A DNA stretch of 64,000 nt from Prochlorococcus sp. AG-355-K03. GTDB lineage: Bacteria > Cyanobacteriota > Cyanobacteriia > PCC-6307 > Cyanobiaceae. The stretch is taken from positions 1 through 64,000 of the forward strand of contig QCDS01000003.1 of the NCBI GenBank assembly GCA_003278685.1. The letters are read 5' to 3'. Below, piece after piece: positions 55,722-64,000 of the stretch. The stretch's first letter is position 1; every line of letters begins with the position of its first letter. The position numbers were made by a program, and so were the translations under genes. The notes under the pieces were generated by a model, which saw only the letters and a program-made list of their open reading frames with translations, was not told where the DNA came from and did not search any database.

Positions 55722-55901
55722 ATGAACAAAAATAATATGTTGAAGCCATATACAGTGCATTACCGTGATATTCAAAATATAAGATTAGAAAATTGTTTTT
55801 ATGCTTTTGACGCTTACGAGGCTAGAACACTAGCAATGGAATTTAATAAGTATATTAATGATCATCCAAACAGTATAGACCTTATTAGATGCGAAAAATG
55901 A
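55722..55901 (+). CDS. 59-aa conserved-looking hypothetical protein
   Basis: ATG 55722 to TGA 55901. The peptide has a soluble mixed composition (KPYTVHYRDIQNIRLENCFY, then AFDAYEARTLAMEFNKYI) resembling the small HIRAN/phage-like or Prochlorococcus-specific soluble proteins only in general character; no family is claimed. The composition is unlike chance AT-rich ORFs. It is convergent with urtE, 31 bases away. Confidence 0.65.
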   Translation: MNKNNMLKPYTVHYRDIQNIRLENCFYAFDAYEARTLAMEFNKYINDHPNSIDLIRCEK

Positions 55902-55932
55902 ATAAAGTTTTTTGTTAATTTAAAATAATCTA

Positions 55933-56643
55933 TTAAACACTCAAGAATTTATCAATAACCGCTTGACTCAACTCACTAGTATTTCCACTTGCAACAATAC
56001 CTCCGCGTTGCATCGCATAATATCTATTGGCTTGTCTTACAAAATGCAAATGTTGTTCAACTAATAAAACACCAATTCCTGTATCTCTAATTATCTGGTT
56101 AATTGCATTTTCAATGTCTAAAACTATATTCGGCTGAATGCCTTCCGTAGGTTCGTCAAGTAATAGAAGTTGAGGTTTGCCTAGCAATGCTCTTGCGATA
56201 GCTAATTGCTGTTGTTGTCCTCCACTAAGATCTCCCCCTTTCCTTTGAAGAAAATCTTTTAGGATTGGGAAGAGATCATAAATAAATGGATCTATTTTCT
56301 TGTTCTTAGATAATCCACCTGGTAGAGATTCCATCCCTAACATAAGATTCTCTTCAACTGATAGGTATGGAATAATTTCTCTCCCTTGAGGAACGTAAGC
56401 CATTCCTTTCCTAGCCCTCTGATGAGGCGCTTTTCTGTTGATATTTTCACCAATTAAATAAATATCGCCTTTTTTTTGTTTTAACAAACCAATTAATGAT
56501 TTCAATAAAGTTGTTTTGCCAACTCCATTTCTTCCAATCAAACAAACCATTTCTCCTGATTTAACATTTAAATCTACATCTCTAAGAATATGACTCTCGC
56601 CATAATAAGTATTTAACGATTTTATTTCGAGTAAATTTTCCAT
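55933..56643 (-). CDS. urtE: Urea ABC transporter ATPase UrtE
   Basis: A 236-aa ATPase of the high-affinity urea importer. Walker A is IGRNGVGKTTLLKSL near residue 36, the signature is LSGGQQQQLAIARAL, Walker B is LLLLDEPTEGIQP, and the H-loop is VEQHLHFV. The variant IGRNGVGKTT P-loop is typical of UrtE. It is the last gene of urtABCDE and lies 2 bases after urtD. Confidence 0.95.
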   Translation of the reverse strand: MENLLEIKSLNTYYGESHILRDVDLNVKSGEMVCLIGRNGVGKTTLLKSLIGLLKQKKGDIYLIGENINRKAPHQRARKGMAYVPQGREIIPYLSVEENLMLGMESLPGGLSKNKKIDPFIYDLFPILKDFLQRKGGDLSGGQQQQLAIARALLGKPQLLLLDEPTEGIQPNIVLDIENAINQIIRDTGIGVLLVEQHLHFVRQANRYYAMQRGGIVASGNTSELSQAVIDKFLSV

Positions 56644-56645
56644 AA

Positions 56646-57395
56646 CTAGTCCTCAGGTCTTCCCAAATAAACATCAATAACTTTTTTATCTTTTTGTATG
56701 GTTTCCATCGTTCCCTCACATAATACAGTGCCCTGATTTAATACTGAAACATTACTATCAAGTCTTCTTATAAATTCCATATCGTGATCTATCACCACTA
56801 CTGTATTTTCGCCTGATAATGATTTTAATAAATCAGCTGTAAGATCAGTTTCTTCATCAGTTAAACCGGCAACAGGTTCATCCACTAACATTAAATCTGG
56901 CTTCTGACCTACTAACATGGCTATCTCGAGCCATTGTTTTTGGCCATGTGATAAAGATCCAGCTTTAGAATCAACTTTCTGAGCTAAATTAACAATCTTC
57001 ATAAGACGATCAATCTCAATAAGCTGCTCATCCTTAATACTTTTATTTATAAGGTTTAAGGGATTTTTAGGAGTTGTCACCGATATTTCAAGATTTTCTT
57101 TAACTGTTAGATTTTCAAAGATTCTTGGACTTTGGAACTTTCTTCCAACTCCAAGTCTGGCTATTTTATGCTCCTTTCTACCTACTAAAGATTTTCCTTT
57201 AAAAATCACCTCACCATTTGTTGGCTTAACCTTTCCAGTAATTACATCAAGAAATGTTGTTTTACCTGCGCCATTAGGTCCTATTACAGCTCTTAATTCT
57301 CCTTTCTTTAAATTTAAATTAAGTTTGTTGAGAGCTAAAAAACCCTCGAAACTTACAGTAATATCTATTAAATTTAGAAGATCTGTATTATTCAT
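56646..57395 (-). CDS. urtD: Urea ABC transporter ATPase UrtD
   Basis: A 249-aa ATPase. Walker A is IGPNGAGKTTFLDVITG near residue 37, the signature is LSHGQKQWLEIAML (LSHGQ variant, typical of UrtD), Walker B is LMLVDEPVAGLTD and the H-loop is VIDHDMEF. Start ATG 57395, overlapping urtC by 8 bases; it pairs with UrtE to energise the UrtBC channel. Confidence 0.95.
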   Translation of the reverse strand: MNNTDLLNLIDITVSFEGFLALNKLNLNLKKGELRAVIGPNGAGKTTFLDVITGKVKPTNGEVIFKGKSLVGRKEHKIARLGVGRKFQSPRIFENLTVKENLEISVTTPKNPLNLINKSIKDEQLIEIDRLMKIVNLAQKVDSKAGSLSHGQKQWLEIAMLVGQKPDLMLVDEPVAGLTDEETDLTADLLKSLSGENTVVVIDHDMEFIRRLDSNVSVLNQGTVLCEGTMETIQKDKKVIDVYLGRPED

Positions 57396-58518
57396 TATTC
57401 CCCTCCTTATTGTTAACTTCTAAGCTTGGATAGGTTTCAATCTTCCTTTTCATACCAAATCTTTGAAGAAGATTCCTAGGACCATTTCCTTGAATCCATC
57501 CTAAAACTCCTTCTGGTAGGGCTGTTACAACTAATATAAATAACCCTCCCTGAATAAACATCCAGCTAGCAGGTAAAGCTTCACTAACTAGACTTTTTGC
57601 ATAGTTTATGAAAACTGCTCCAAGTATCGCTCCCAATAAAGTTCCTCTTCCTCCAACAGCAACCCATATAACCATTTCTATAGAAAAGGGAACCGTCATA
57701 AATTGAGGTGATACTATTCCAGACTGAACGGTATATAAAGCCCCAGAAATTCCTGCGAGTCCTCCAGCAATAGAAAATATTATAGTCTTGAATATGACTG
57801 GGTTGTATCCTGTAAACCTAACTCTTGGTTCATCATCTCGTATGCCTATAAGGATATTTCCAAATCTTCCTTTGACTACCCACTTTGCAAAAAACCATGC
57901 GGCTATTACTAGTATGGCGGTTATCCAAAAGAATATTCTTTGCATAGACTCAGAGCCTACCATCTGACCAAATAGTTGCGTTACATCTGTTTTTAATCCA
58001 TTTGTCCCGTTTATAAGTTTTTGTTGTCCATTAAAAAAGTTAAAGAATACAAGAAGTGAGGCTTGAGTAAGTATAGAAAAATAAACCCCTTTGATTCTAT
58101 TTCTGAAAACAAGATATCCAATTAAACCAGCAACCAATGCTGGAATTATCCAGATAGCGAAGAAGGTAAAAACAGGCGATCTAAACGGTTCCCAGAAAAA
58201 TGGTAATTTTTCAACACCATATAACGCAAAAAATTCAGGAATATTATTTGGAAATTCAGTGGAGCTGGTTATTTGCAAATACATTGCTGCACAATATCCA
58301 CCTAGTGCAAAAAATATACCTTGTCCAAGACTTAGTAAACCTGTATATCCCCAGATAAGATCAACACCAAGTGCAACTATGGATAAGGATAAGTATCTAC
58401 CCAGAAGGTTTAGTCTAAATACAGGGAGTATAGTTGGTGCTGCAATAATTAAAGCTATTAATATTATCCAAAATGATAATACTATTTTTTTATCAAATTG
58501 TATTTTACTTAAGGACAT
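57388..58518 (-). CDS. urtC: Urea ABC transporter permease UrtC
   Basis: A 376-aa inner-membrane protein of the LivM/UrtC type with multiple hydrophobic helices, ALGVDLIWGYTGLLSLGQGIFFALGGY near residue 46 and the permease motif GGLAGISGALYTVQSGIVSPQF near 251 (glycine-rich cytoplasmic loop). Its start overlaps the urtB stop by one base. It forms the urea channel with UrtB. Confidence 0.95.
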   Translation of the reverse strand: MSLSKIQFDKKIVLSFWIILIALIIAAPTILPVFRLNLLGRYLSLSIVALGVDLIWGYTGLLSLGQGIFFALGGYCAAMYLQITSSTEFPNNIPEFFALYGVEKLPFFWEPFRSPVFTFFAIWIIPALVAGLIGYLVFRNRIKGVYFSILTQASLLVFFNFFNGQQKLINGTNGLKTDVTQLFGQMVGSESMQRIFFWITAILVIAAWFFAKWVVKGRFGNILIGIRDDEPRVRFTGYNPVIFKTIIFSIAGGLAGISGALYTVQSGIVSPQFMTVPFSIEMVIWVAVGGRGTLLGAILGAVFINYAKSLVSEALPASWMFIQGGLFILVVTALPEGVLGWIQGNGPRNLLQRFGMKRKIETYPSLEVNNKEGNNE

Positions 58519-59672
58519 TAGTTCTCAACCATCCTTCCTTTTTGAGGAAACAAACCTGTAGGTTTAAATTGTAAGAATATAACAATTAGTGCAAATATCA
58601 TTACTCTTGCCATACTTGTGGTTGCAAAAAAGTTAATTGTGTTTGATAAAGGTAAAGGCATATCTGGCCATATTGATAAGAGCCTTCCAGCTCCAATTAA
58701 ATCGGTCATTATTCCTATTCCAAATGAAGCAAGTACTGTTCCTAATAAATTCCCTACTCCTCCTAGTACTACAACCATAAAACAACCAACTATATAGTTT
58801 CCCCCAACATTTGGTCCTACAGAACCTAAAAGGGATACAGCTACCCCAGCAACTCCTGCTAAGCCAGATCCAATTCCAAAAGTGATTATATCCACTTTTT
58901 CAGTAGATATACCAAGACAATCACTCATTTGCCGGTTCTGAGTGACTGCTCTTATACGCATCCCCCAAGCACTTTGATTAAGAAATAATGTTATTGCTAT
59001 TACAGAGATTAGAGTAATGACAATTATCATTAATCTTGTTTTAGGGAATGCAGTGCCAATAATTTCTATTTGACCTCTCATCCATGCGGGTGCTGTTACA
59101 TCAACATTTCGAGCGCTTGCTCTACTAAGTTTGCTGACAGAGGATGAGATTACGCTACCTGTCAAGACCCCAGTTAAAGCAGCAAATATCCAAGAACTAA
59201 ATTTAAAATATTTGAAATTTATTGATTCTTTTATTTTTGAAGGAAATGTTGTTGGTAAGAATAAACCAATTAAAAGAATTATAACCAGACCGGTCCCATA
59301 AGCTAAAGGTACACTTCTGACAAATTGTTGAAGAATTAAGCTTACGCCCCAAGTTGCAAGAAGTGTCTCTAGTGGACTTCCATAAAGCTTTCTTATTATA
59401 GTTTTTTCCAGGAGAATGCCTACTACTCCACTAACAATAAAAGCAAGGAAGATAGAAACTATTATGTATGAATTGTAGAAAGGTTTTAATATAGGTAATT
59501 TGAAAATTAGTTGTGTTACATATGTTGTGTAAGCTCCAAGCATCATGAGTTCTCCATGGGCAAGATTTATTACACCCATAAGACCAAAAACAATTGCTAA
59601 ACCTAATGCAGCAACAAGTAGTACAGATCCGATTGCAACACCATTAAAAAGACTATCGAGAAGTAACTCCAA
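58518..59672 (-). CDS. urtB: Urea ABC transporter permease UrtB
   Basis: A 384-aa inner-membrane protein of the LivH/UrtB type: GVAIGSVLLVAALGLAIVFG at the N-terminus, VINLAHGELMMLGAYTTY near 33, and GSGLAGVAGVAVSLLGSVGPNVG near 271. Several hydrophobic helices throughout. ATG 59672. Preceded by an 83-base spacer with a perfect hairpin after urtA. Confidence 0.95.
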   Translation of the reverse strand: MELLLDSLFNGVAIGSVLLVAALGLAIVFGLMGVINLAHGELMMLGAYTTYVTQLIFKLPILKPFYNSYIIVSIFLAFIVSGVVGILLEKTIIRKLYGSPLETLLATWGVSLILQQFVRSVPLAYGTGLVIILLIGLFLPTTFPSKIKESINFKYFKFSSWIFAALTGVLTGSVISSSVSKLSRASARNVDVTAPAWMRGQIEIIGTAFPKTRLMIIVITLISVIAITLFLNQSAWGMRIRAVTQNRQMSDCLGISTEKVDIITFGIGSGLAGVAGVAVSLLGSVGPNVGGNYIVGCFMVVVLGGVGNLLGTVLASFGIGIMTDLIGAGRLLSIWPDMPLPLSNTINFFATTSMARVMIFALIVIFLQFKPTGLFPQKGRMVEN

Positions 59673-59700
59673 TTTAGAAAAAGAAAATATTTGATTATAT

Positions 59701-59734
59701 AAAATAAAAGGAGGTGTTAACCTCCTTTTATTTT
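59701..59734. terminator. Perfect 15-bp hairpin between urtA and urtB
   Basis: Arms 59701-59715 and 59720-59734 are perfectly complementary with a 4-base GTTA loop; the lower stem is A/T-rich and ends in a T-run in both directions. Placed 22 bases after the urtA stop, it should reduce readthrough into urtB or stabilise urtA mRNA, giving more binding protein than permease. Confidence 0.85.
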
Positions 59735-59755
59735 GAAGTATAGGTTTGAATAAGA

Positions 59756-61033
59756 TTAAAGCTTATACTTTTCTCCTTTTGAAGGATCTGTCCAATCGCA
59801 TGCAAATCCTTTCGAACTTGGATGCTTTTGGTTCCATGCTTGAGGAAGAACAACCCCTGTCTCTTCAAGGATTGTAAATCCACCCTCTGCGTTAATCTCT
59901 CCAATTCTTACTGTTTGAGATAAGTGGTGATTAGGCATAACTTCAACAGGACCTTGTGGGGCATCAAACTTTTGTCCAACAAGAGCTTCCCTTACTGCGT
60001 TGTCGTCGAATGTTCCAGCATCTTCAACTGCCTGTTTCCATAAATAAACCATGTTATAGGCAGATTCTTGAGGATCAGCGACAACACGATCAGCTCCCCA
60101 TCTTTTCTTGAAACTTGCAGCAAATTTCTTAGATGCAGGAGTGTCAATTGACATCATGTAGTTCCAGGCACCATAGTGACCTTCGAGGAACTCTGGACCA
60201 ATTGTACTAATCTCTTCTTCAGCAATTGAGTAGTTCATTACGTAGTAGCCACTTGAAGGAGTGATACCCGCGTCTTGAATCTGTTTGAAGAATGCAACGT
60301 TTTGGTCACCATTAAGTGTATTAATGATTATTCCACCTTCAGGAAGCGCCTTCTTGATTTTTGAGATAATTGGAGCAACTTCAGTATTTCCTAATGGAAG
60401 GTAATCTTCTCCAACAACTTTACCTCCTAACTGTTTTACCTGAGCTTTTGTGATTGTATTCGAAGTTCTTGGGAAAACATAATCAGATCCTACAAGGAAG
60501 AAATCTCCACCAGCAGCGGGAGAACGCTTATACATGAAATCTGTAGCTGGTTCTGACTGTTGGTTTGGTGTAGCTCCTGTATAGAAAATGTTGTTAGAAC
60601 ATTCTTGTGCTTCATATTGAATTGGGTAGTAAAGGAAAGCATCCTTTGATTCGTAGACTGGTAACATTGCCTTTCTACTAGCAGACGTCCAACCACCAAA
60701 TACGACAGGAACTCCGTCTTGATCTATAAGTTTCTTTGATTTTTCAGCAAAAGTTGGCCAGTCAGATGCACCATCTTCTACTATGTATTCTATTTTGTAG
60801 CTTTTACCGCCAACTTTTACACCACCAGCAGCATTTATCTCTTCAATAGCCATTTTTTCAGTATCAACAAGTGTTGATTCAGAAATCGCCATTGTTCCAG
60901 ATAACGAATGCAAAATACCAACGGTTACTGTGTCGTCGAAACTTCCGGAGGTTCCACCTCCACCGCATGAAGTCGCTGTGACAGCTAGTGAGGCAGTAGC
61001 TAATCCTGCCAAAATACGCCTTGAAATTCTCAT
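59756..61033 (-). CDS. urtA: Urea ABC transporter substrate-binding protein UrtA
   Basis: A 425-aa periplasmic lipoprotein. The N-terminal signal (SRRILAGLATASLAVTATSC) places the lipidated Cys at residue 23, followed by a GGGGTSG linker. The mature part is a LivJ/UrtA-type binding protein (VGILHSLSGTMAISESTLVD near 37, VFGGWTSASRKAMLPV near 114, YYPIQYEAQECSNNIFYTGA near 136). It is the first gene of urtABCDE, preceded by an NtcA-type promoter and followed by a hairpin. Confidence 0.96.
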   Translation of the reverse strand: MRISRRILAGLATASLAVTATSCGGGGTSGSFDDTVTVGILHSLSGTMAISESTLVDTEKMAIEEINAAGGVKVGGKSYKIEYIVEDGASDWPTFAEKSKKLIDQDGVPVVFGGWTSASRKAMLPVYESKDAFLYYPIQYEAQECSNNIFYTGATPNQQSEPATDFMYKRSPAAGGDFFLVGSDYVFPRTSNTITKAQVKQLGGKVVGEDYLPLGNTEVAPIISKIKKALPEGGIIINTLNGDQNVAFFKQIQDAGITPSSGYYVMNYSIAEEEISTIGPEFLEGHYGAWNYMMSIDTPASKKFAASFKKRWGADRVVADPQESAYNMVYLWKQAVEDAGTFDDNAVREALVGQKFDAPQGPVEVMPNHHLSQTVRIGEINAEGGFTILEETGVVLPQAWNQKHPSSKGFACDWTDPSKGEKYKL

Positions 61034-61081
61034 GAATTAGGATAATTTAGGTAATTGACCCTCATTAGGGGGATAAAATAA

Positions 61082-61123
61082 AAGTTATTAACGAGTGAGG
61101 ATTCGTTTTGTATCAGTCGTAAC
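61082..61123 (-). promoter_or_regulatory. NtcA-type promoter of urtA
   Basis: On the minus strand, GTTACGACTGATAC (61110-61123) matches the NtcA half-site pattern GTN10AC and nearly GTAN8TAC. Exactly 22 bases downstream is TAACTT (61082-61087), a TAN3T -10 box. NtcA-activated class II promoters have this spacing. The -10 box is about 50 bases from the urtA ATG. Confidence 0.7.
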
Positions 61124-61161
61124 TTTTTGTTGAATCCAATATATTAGTAATGAACAATTTT

Positions 61162-61773
61162 CTATTTTCGATTGTTGGGTATATGTGATTCTAAAAATTG
61201 AGTTATTTCTTCAACTCCTCTGCCGCTACTTAGGTTGGTAAAAAACCAAGGTTTCCCTTTTCTCATAAATTCAGTATCAATTTTCATAATATTTAAATCT
61301 GCACCAACTTTATCTGCTAAGTCAATTTTGTTTATTAATAATAAATCTGACCTTGTTATTCCCGGTCCCCCTTTTCTAGGGATTTTGTCTCCGGCAGATA
61401 CATCAATTACATATATTGATAAATCTACCAGTTCTGGACTGAAACTAGAGGCTAAATTATCACCTCCACTTTCTACAAAAACAAAATCTAAAGGATTATA
61501 CTTTTTTTCTAAATCTAAAACTGCATTCTTATTTAATGAACAATCCTCTCTTATTGCGGTGTGAGGACAACCTCCTGTTTCTACACCAATAATCCTTCCT
61601 TCCTCTAAAACCTTTTTATTTATTAGAAAGTTAGCATCTTCTTTTGTGTAGATATCATTCGTGACAACTGCTATCTCATAATTTTTTTTCATGCTTAAGC
61701 ATAAAGTCTCTACTAATGCAGTTTTCCCTGAACCTACAGGCCCAGCAACCCCTACTCTCAATTTGCTGCTCAT
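61162..61773 (-). CDS. ureG: Urease accessory GTPase UreG
   Basis: UreG hydrolyses GTP to drive nickel insertion into urease. The 203-aa protein has the P-loop [17 protein letters not shown] near residue 8, [14 protein letters not shown] (with the nickel-binding CPH motif) near 68, [18 protein letters not shown] near 98, and [13 protein letters not shown] near 147. Start ATG 61773, 3 bases after ureF. Confidence 0.97.
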   Translation of the reverse strand: MSSKLRVGVAGPVGSGKTALVETLCLSMKKNYEIAVVTNDIYTKEDANFLINKKVLEEGRIIGVETGGCPHTAIREDCSLNKNAVLDLEKKYNPLDFVFVESGGDNLASSFSPELVDLSIYVIDVSAGDKIPRKGGPGITRSDLLLINKIDLADKVGADLNIMKIDTEFMRKGKPWFFTNLSSGRGVEEITQFLESHIPNNRK

Positions 61774-61776
61774 AAA

Positions 61777-62475
61777 TTAATTTCTAAAAAGTTTTGTATA
61801 AAGGTCATTATGATTTTGTTGTGCCATAGCTAAACCTACATTGCCAAAATAGATGTCATCAATTTCTTTGTCCATAATTTCTTTAGAAACTTTTGAAATT
61901 ATTGCTAACAAGTCTCTCTGAATTAATTGTGCTTTTGTTGACCCAATAGGAATAATTCTTAATGCAGCACTAAGTTGGTTTGCACTCCATGAATAGAAAA
62001 AATTCTCAACCATTTCTAACTTGGTAATTTCAAAACAATAACAAGCCCAACTCCACGCTAATGACCAAGAGCTTTTATTAACATTTTCATAGTGATATTC
62101 GAATCCAAATTCTTTGGTTAAATCAAAGAGAGATTTTGCCATTTGAATTTGTTGTTCTCTAATTTCGAGAGAGTCCTTTGATGAGAGGATCCATTTATCC
62201 AAACTCATTAGCTTTTGCAAATTACCTTTTAAATATTTTTGTTCGTTAATCTCATTGAAAATATCAAAAAAATCTAGTAAAAGTCTTGCATCTAGTCTTA
62301 TCTGACCAATTTTTAGTTCACTTATGATTAATTCTTTTACCGAATTTGAATCTGTTAAATTTTTATTATGAAGATAACTCTCCATTCCCTCGGAATAACA
62401 AAATCCTCCAACTGGTAAGTTAGGACTTATTAGTAAATATTTTAATAAGTGACTTTTACTCATGACTATGGGCAC
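61777..62475 (-). CDS. ureF: Urease accessory protein UreF
   Basis: UreF links UreD and UreG in the nickel-insertion complex. The 232-aa all-helical protein starts LLKYLLISPNLPVGGFCYSEGMES, the UreF hallmark, and ends QQNHNDLYTKLFRN. The start overlaps the ureE end by 20 bases, indicating translational coupling. Confidence 0.94.
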   Translation of the reverse strand: MPIVMSKSHLLKYLLISPNLPVGGFCYSEGMESYLHNKNLTDSNSVKELIISELKIGQIRLDARLLLDFFDIFNEINEQKYLKGNLQKLMSLDKWILSSKDSLEIREQQIQMAKSLFDLTKEFGFEYHYENVNKSSWSLAWSWACYCFEITKLEMVENFFYSWSANQLSAALRIIPIGSTKAQLIQRDLLAIISKVSKEIMDKEIDDIYFGNVGLAMAQQNHNDLYTKLFRN

Positions 62476-62905
62476 CTCTTTCTGGAAAGAACTTTTTTTT
62501 CGTATTTTTTACATCAACTTTAAAATTAAGAAGCATATTTTTAATAACGTAATCACTTTTTGTTAGAAGAATGCCTTCTTCTATTTCTACTTCCACGTGC
62601 CTATTTCCAAGATGATAAGCAGTTTTAATAAGCTCAATTTTAGAATTTGAACTTATTTCAATTAAATCTTCTGTTTTGGCAATTATCTCTACATAAAAAT
62701 TGGACTTATTAGTTGAAAGAATATCTCCATCATTTAAATTACCCTCTCTAGGTAATTGTAAAATTATTTCTTGATCACAGTCAGTTAATCTTTTACCTCT
62801 TAATATTCTTCTTTCATCTGAACTTAAGGTAAGTTTTAAAAATAAACCTAATTTCGGTTTTTCCTTAATCCAATCAGTTACAACAATTTGTTTATTCATT
62901 CTCAT
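62456..62905 (-). CDS. ureE: Urease accessory protein UreE
   Basis: UreE is the nickel metallochaperone of urease. The ~149-aa protein has RILRGKRLTDCDQEIILQLP near residue 30, KTAYHLGNRHVEVEIEEG (with the nickel-binding His) near 92 and a short C-terminal tail ending GAHSHE; the His-rich tail found in some bacteria is nearly absent. Start is uncertain: ATG 62905 (MRMNKQ), ATG 62899 (MNKQ) or TTG 62911. Confidence 0.9.
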   Translation of the reverse strand: MRMNKQIVVTDWIKEKPKLGLFLKLTLSSDERRILRGKRLTDCDQEIILQLPREGNLNDGDILSTNKSNFYVEIIAKTEDLIEISSNSKIELIKTAYHLGNRHVEVEIEEGILLTKSDYVIKNMLLNFKVDVKNTKKKFFPERGAHSHE

Positions 62906-62923
62906 AATCAAAATTTTTAGTTA

Positions 62924-62943
62924 CTTTAATTTAGTAATTAAAG
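62924..62943. repeat. 20-base inverted repeat in the ureE-ureD divergent region
   Basis: CTTTAATT (62924-62931) and its exact complement AATTAAAG (62936-62943) flank TAGT. Only ~10 bases before the ureD ATG, it could be an operator or an RNA hairpin close to the ureD start. The arms are AT-only apart from two bases, so chance is possible. Confidence 0.4.
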
Positions 62944-62953
62944 AAAACAATTT

Positions 62954-63856
62954 ATGATTAAAACTTCATGGGAAGGTAATTGTTTCTTAAATTTTTTCAA
63001 TAATAAAGCAAGTTTAGGAAATGTTGATAAAACAATCTTTAAATCTAAATCGACTTCTCCTTATAAGTTATTAAAGTCTACTCATGATCAAGAGGGCAGA
63101 TGCATTTTGCCTGTTCTACATACTGCAGGGGGATTGGTAGGAGGTGATTTACTCGATTTTGAGGTAAATCTTGAGAAAAACTCTAAGGTTTTGTTGACGA
63201 CTTCTTCAGCTCAGAAAGTATATGGATCAGTGGGAAGATCTAAAATAAATCCAAAAGGAAGTTTTTCAAAGCAAAAGAATCTTATAAACATTCTTGACAA
63301 TTCTCATTTAGAGTATCTTCCCCAAGAAACAATCATCTTTGCAAATGGTTTATATGAGCAAATTTTTAAAGTATCTATTTCAGAAACTTCAAGTTTTTTA
63401 TTTACTGATTTAATAAGACTTGGAAGATCTTCTTCCGGAGAATCTATTGAGAGTGGAGTTTTTAGGTCTAAATTAGAAATTATGAGAAATAATGATTTAC
63501 TTGATGATTGGGAATATGTTGATCAGATTGAATTATCTAAGGCAAGTTTTGTGGCCAAGTCAGGCATGGATTACATGCCCGTTTTTGGATCCTTAATTTG
63601 GATTTGCGAAAAAGATTTTTCCAAGTCAAAAATAAATAATCTTGTAGGAAATATAAAAAAGATTTTCAATGAAACTAATAATAATTTATCTATTGGAATC
63701 CTTGAAAATGGAATCTCTGTACGATTCCTAGGGAGTTCTTCTCAAGATGCTAGAAAATGTTTTTTTTGTATTTGGAAACAAATTAGGTCTGTTTGTGGAT
63801 TTTGTGAGCCAAAATATCAAGGTGTATGGCCTTTACAAGATTCTATGAATTATTAA
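62954..63856 (+). CDS. ureD: Urease accessory protein UreD
   Basis: UreD (UreH) binds urease apoprotein for nickel insertion. The 300-aa protein has [20 protein letters not shown] near residue 53, [14 protein letters not shown] near 78, and [20 protein letters not shown] near 118, all UreD signatures. Start ATG 62954. It is divergent from ureEFG and is followed by ureA in the same direction (50-base gap). Confidence 0.95.
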   Translation: MIKTSWEGNCFLNFFNNKASLGNVDKTIFKSKSTSPYKLLKSTHDQEGRCILPVLHTAGGLVGGDLLDFEVNLEKNSKVLLTTSSAQKVYGSVGRSKINPKGSFSKQKNLINILDNSHLEYLPQETIIFANGLYEQIFKVSISETSSFLFTDLIRLGRSSSGESIESGVFRSKLEIMRNNDLLDDWEYVDQIELSKASFVAKSGMDYMPVFGSLIWICEKDFSKSKINNLVGNIKKIFNETNNNLSIGILENGISVRFLGSSSQDARKCFFCIWKQIRSVCGFCEPKYQGVWPLQDSMNY

Positions 63857-63906
63857 TTATGTTCAGAAAGAACCTTTTTTAAGAATTTATAGATTAATTT
63901 TTTATT

Positions 63907-64000
63907 ATGCATCTTTCACCTCAAGAAAAGGATAAATTATTGATTTTTTCTGCTGCTCTCTTAGCTGAAAGAAGGCTTAGTCGAGGTCTTAAGCTTAATT
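63907..64000 (+). CDS. ureA: Urease subunit gamma (3' partial)
   Basis: ATG 63907 opens a frame running off the window end. The first 31 residues ([20 protein letters not shown], then [11 protein letters not shown]) are the classic UreA N-terminus. ureB and ureC should follow outside the window. Confidence 0.95.
   Translation, partial: MHLSPQEKDKLLIFSAALLAERRLSRGLKLN

Noticed and set aside
1..64000. tRNA, rRNA, CRISPR, insertion sequence or prophage
   Set aside because: No T-loop-like GTTCRANNC within a cloverleaf context, no repeat-spacer array, and no transposase, integrase or phage structural gene was seen by reading both strands. A dedicated scan could still find a short RNA.

Overview
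The window is very AT-rich (roughly 30% GC by eye), densely packed with genes on both strands, and uses many TTG/GTG starts. The gene content is that of a small-genome marine picocyanobacterium, almost certainly a high-light-adapted Prochlorococcus: chlP, hemA, ccsA, accD, cyanobacterial class II FBPase/SBPase (glpX), glgC, urtABCDE, urease genes, a PSI accumulation factor, DUF3685/DUF3727 proteins and many tiny ORFs. The strain cannot be fixed from sequence reading alone. No rRNA, tRNA, CRISPR array, insertion sequence or prophage was recognised.

Layout. 1-13 kb: recG (5' end cut by the window), a VanX-type dipeptidase, sir, glyS, chlP, a VanY-type carboxypeptidase, typA, a DUF309 gene, lptB and ccsA. 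13-33 kb: mostly central carbon metabolism, with rpe, glpX, hemA, glgC, gnd, pgl, CIA30, ilvD, a degenerate UPRT-like gene, a pentapeptide protein, a CobW GTPase, purS-purQ, class II and class I fructose-bisphosphate aldolases side by side, a Gfo/Idh/MocA oxidoreductase, accD, a proteobacterial-type phosphoribulokinase and leuB. 33-42 kb: a long minus-strand run lpxD, proB, yqeG-like, DUF3727, ruvX, a GNAT-like protein, a CofE-like protein, a PSI accumulation factor, DUF3685 and hisA. 42-48 kb: a CSP41-like epimerase, pgsA, a PPC-glutaredoxin fusion, nth, futC-like and ferritin.

48-56 kb is the accessory-looking part. A Crp/Fnr regulator and a zinc-ribbon membrane microprotein diverge from an intergenic region with two Fur-box-like sites, and ferritin has its own Fur-like box. 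Next come an orphan ABC ATPase, a 33-aa membrane peptide and a PaO-like Rieske oxygenase; the peptide lies in frame just behind the oxygenase stop codon, so it may be the detached second membrane helix of that enzyme. A string of very small genes follows, mostly single-helix membrane peptides, plus a ribbon-helix-helix protein flanked by related short repeats.

56-64 kb is a urea module: urtEDCBA (urea ABC transporter) preceded by a good NtcA-type promoter and interrupted by a perfect 15-bp hairpin after urtA, then ureGFE on the minus strand and, divergently, ureD and the start of ureA. Urea import and urease assembly are therefore contiguous, with nitrogen control visible in the sequence.
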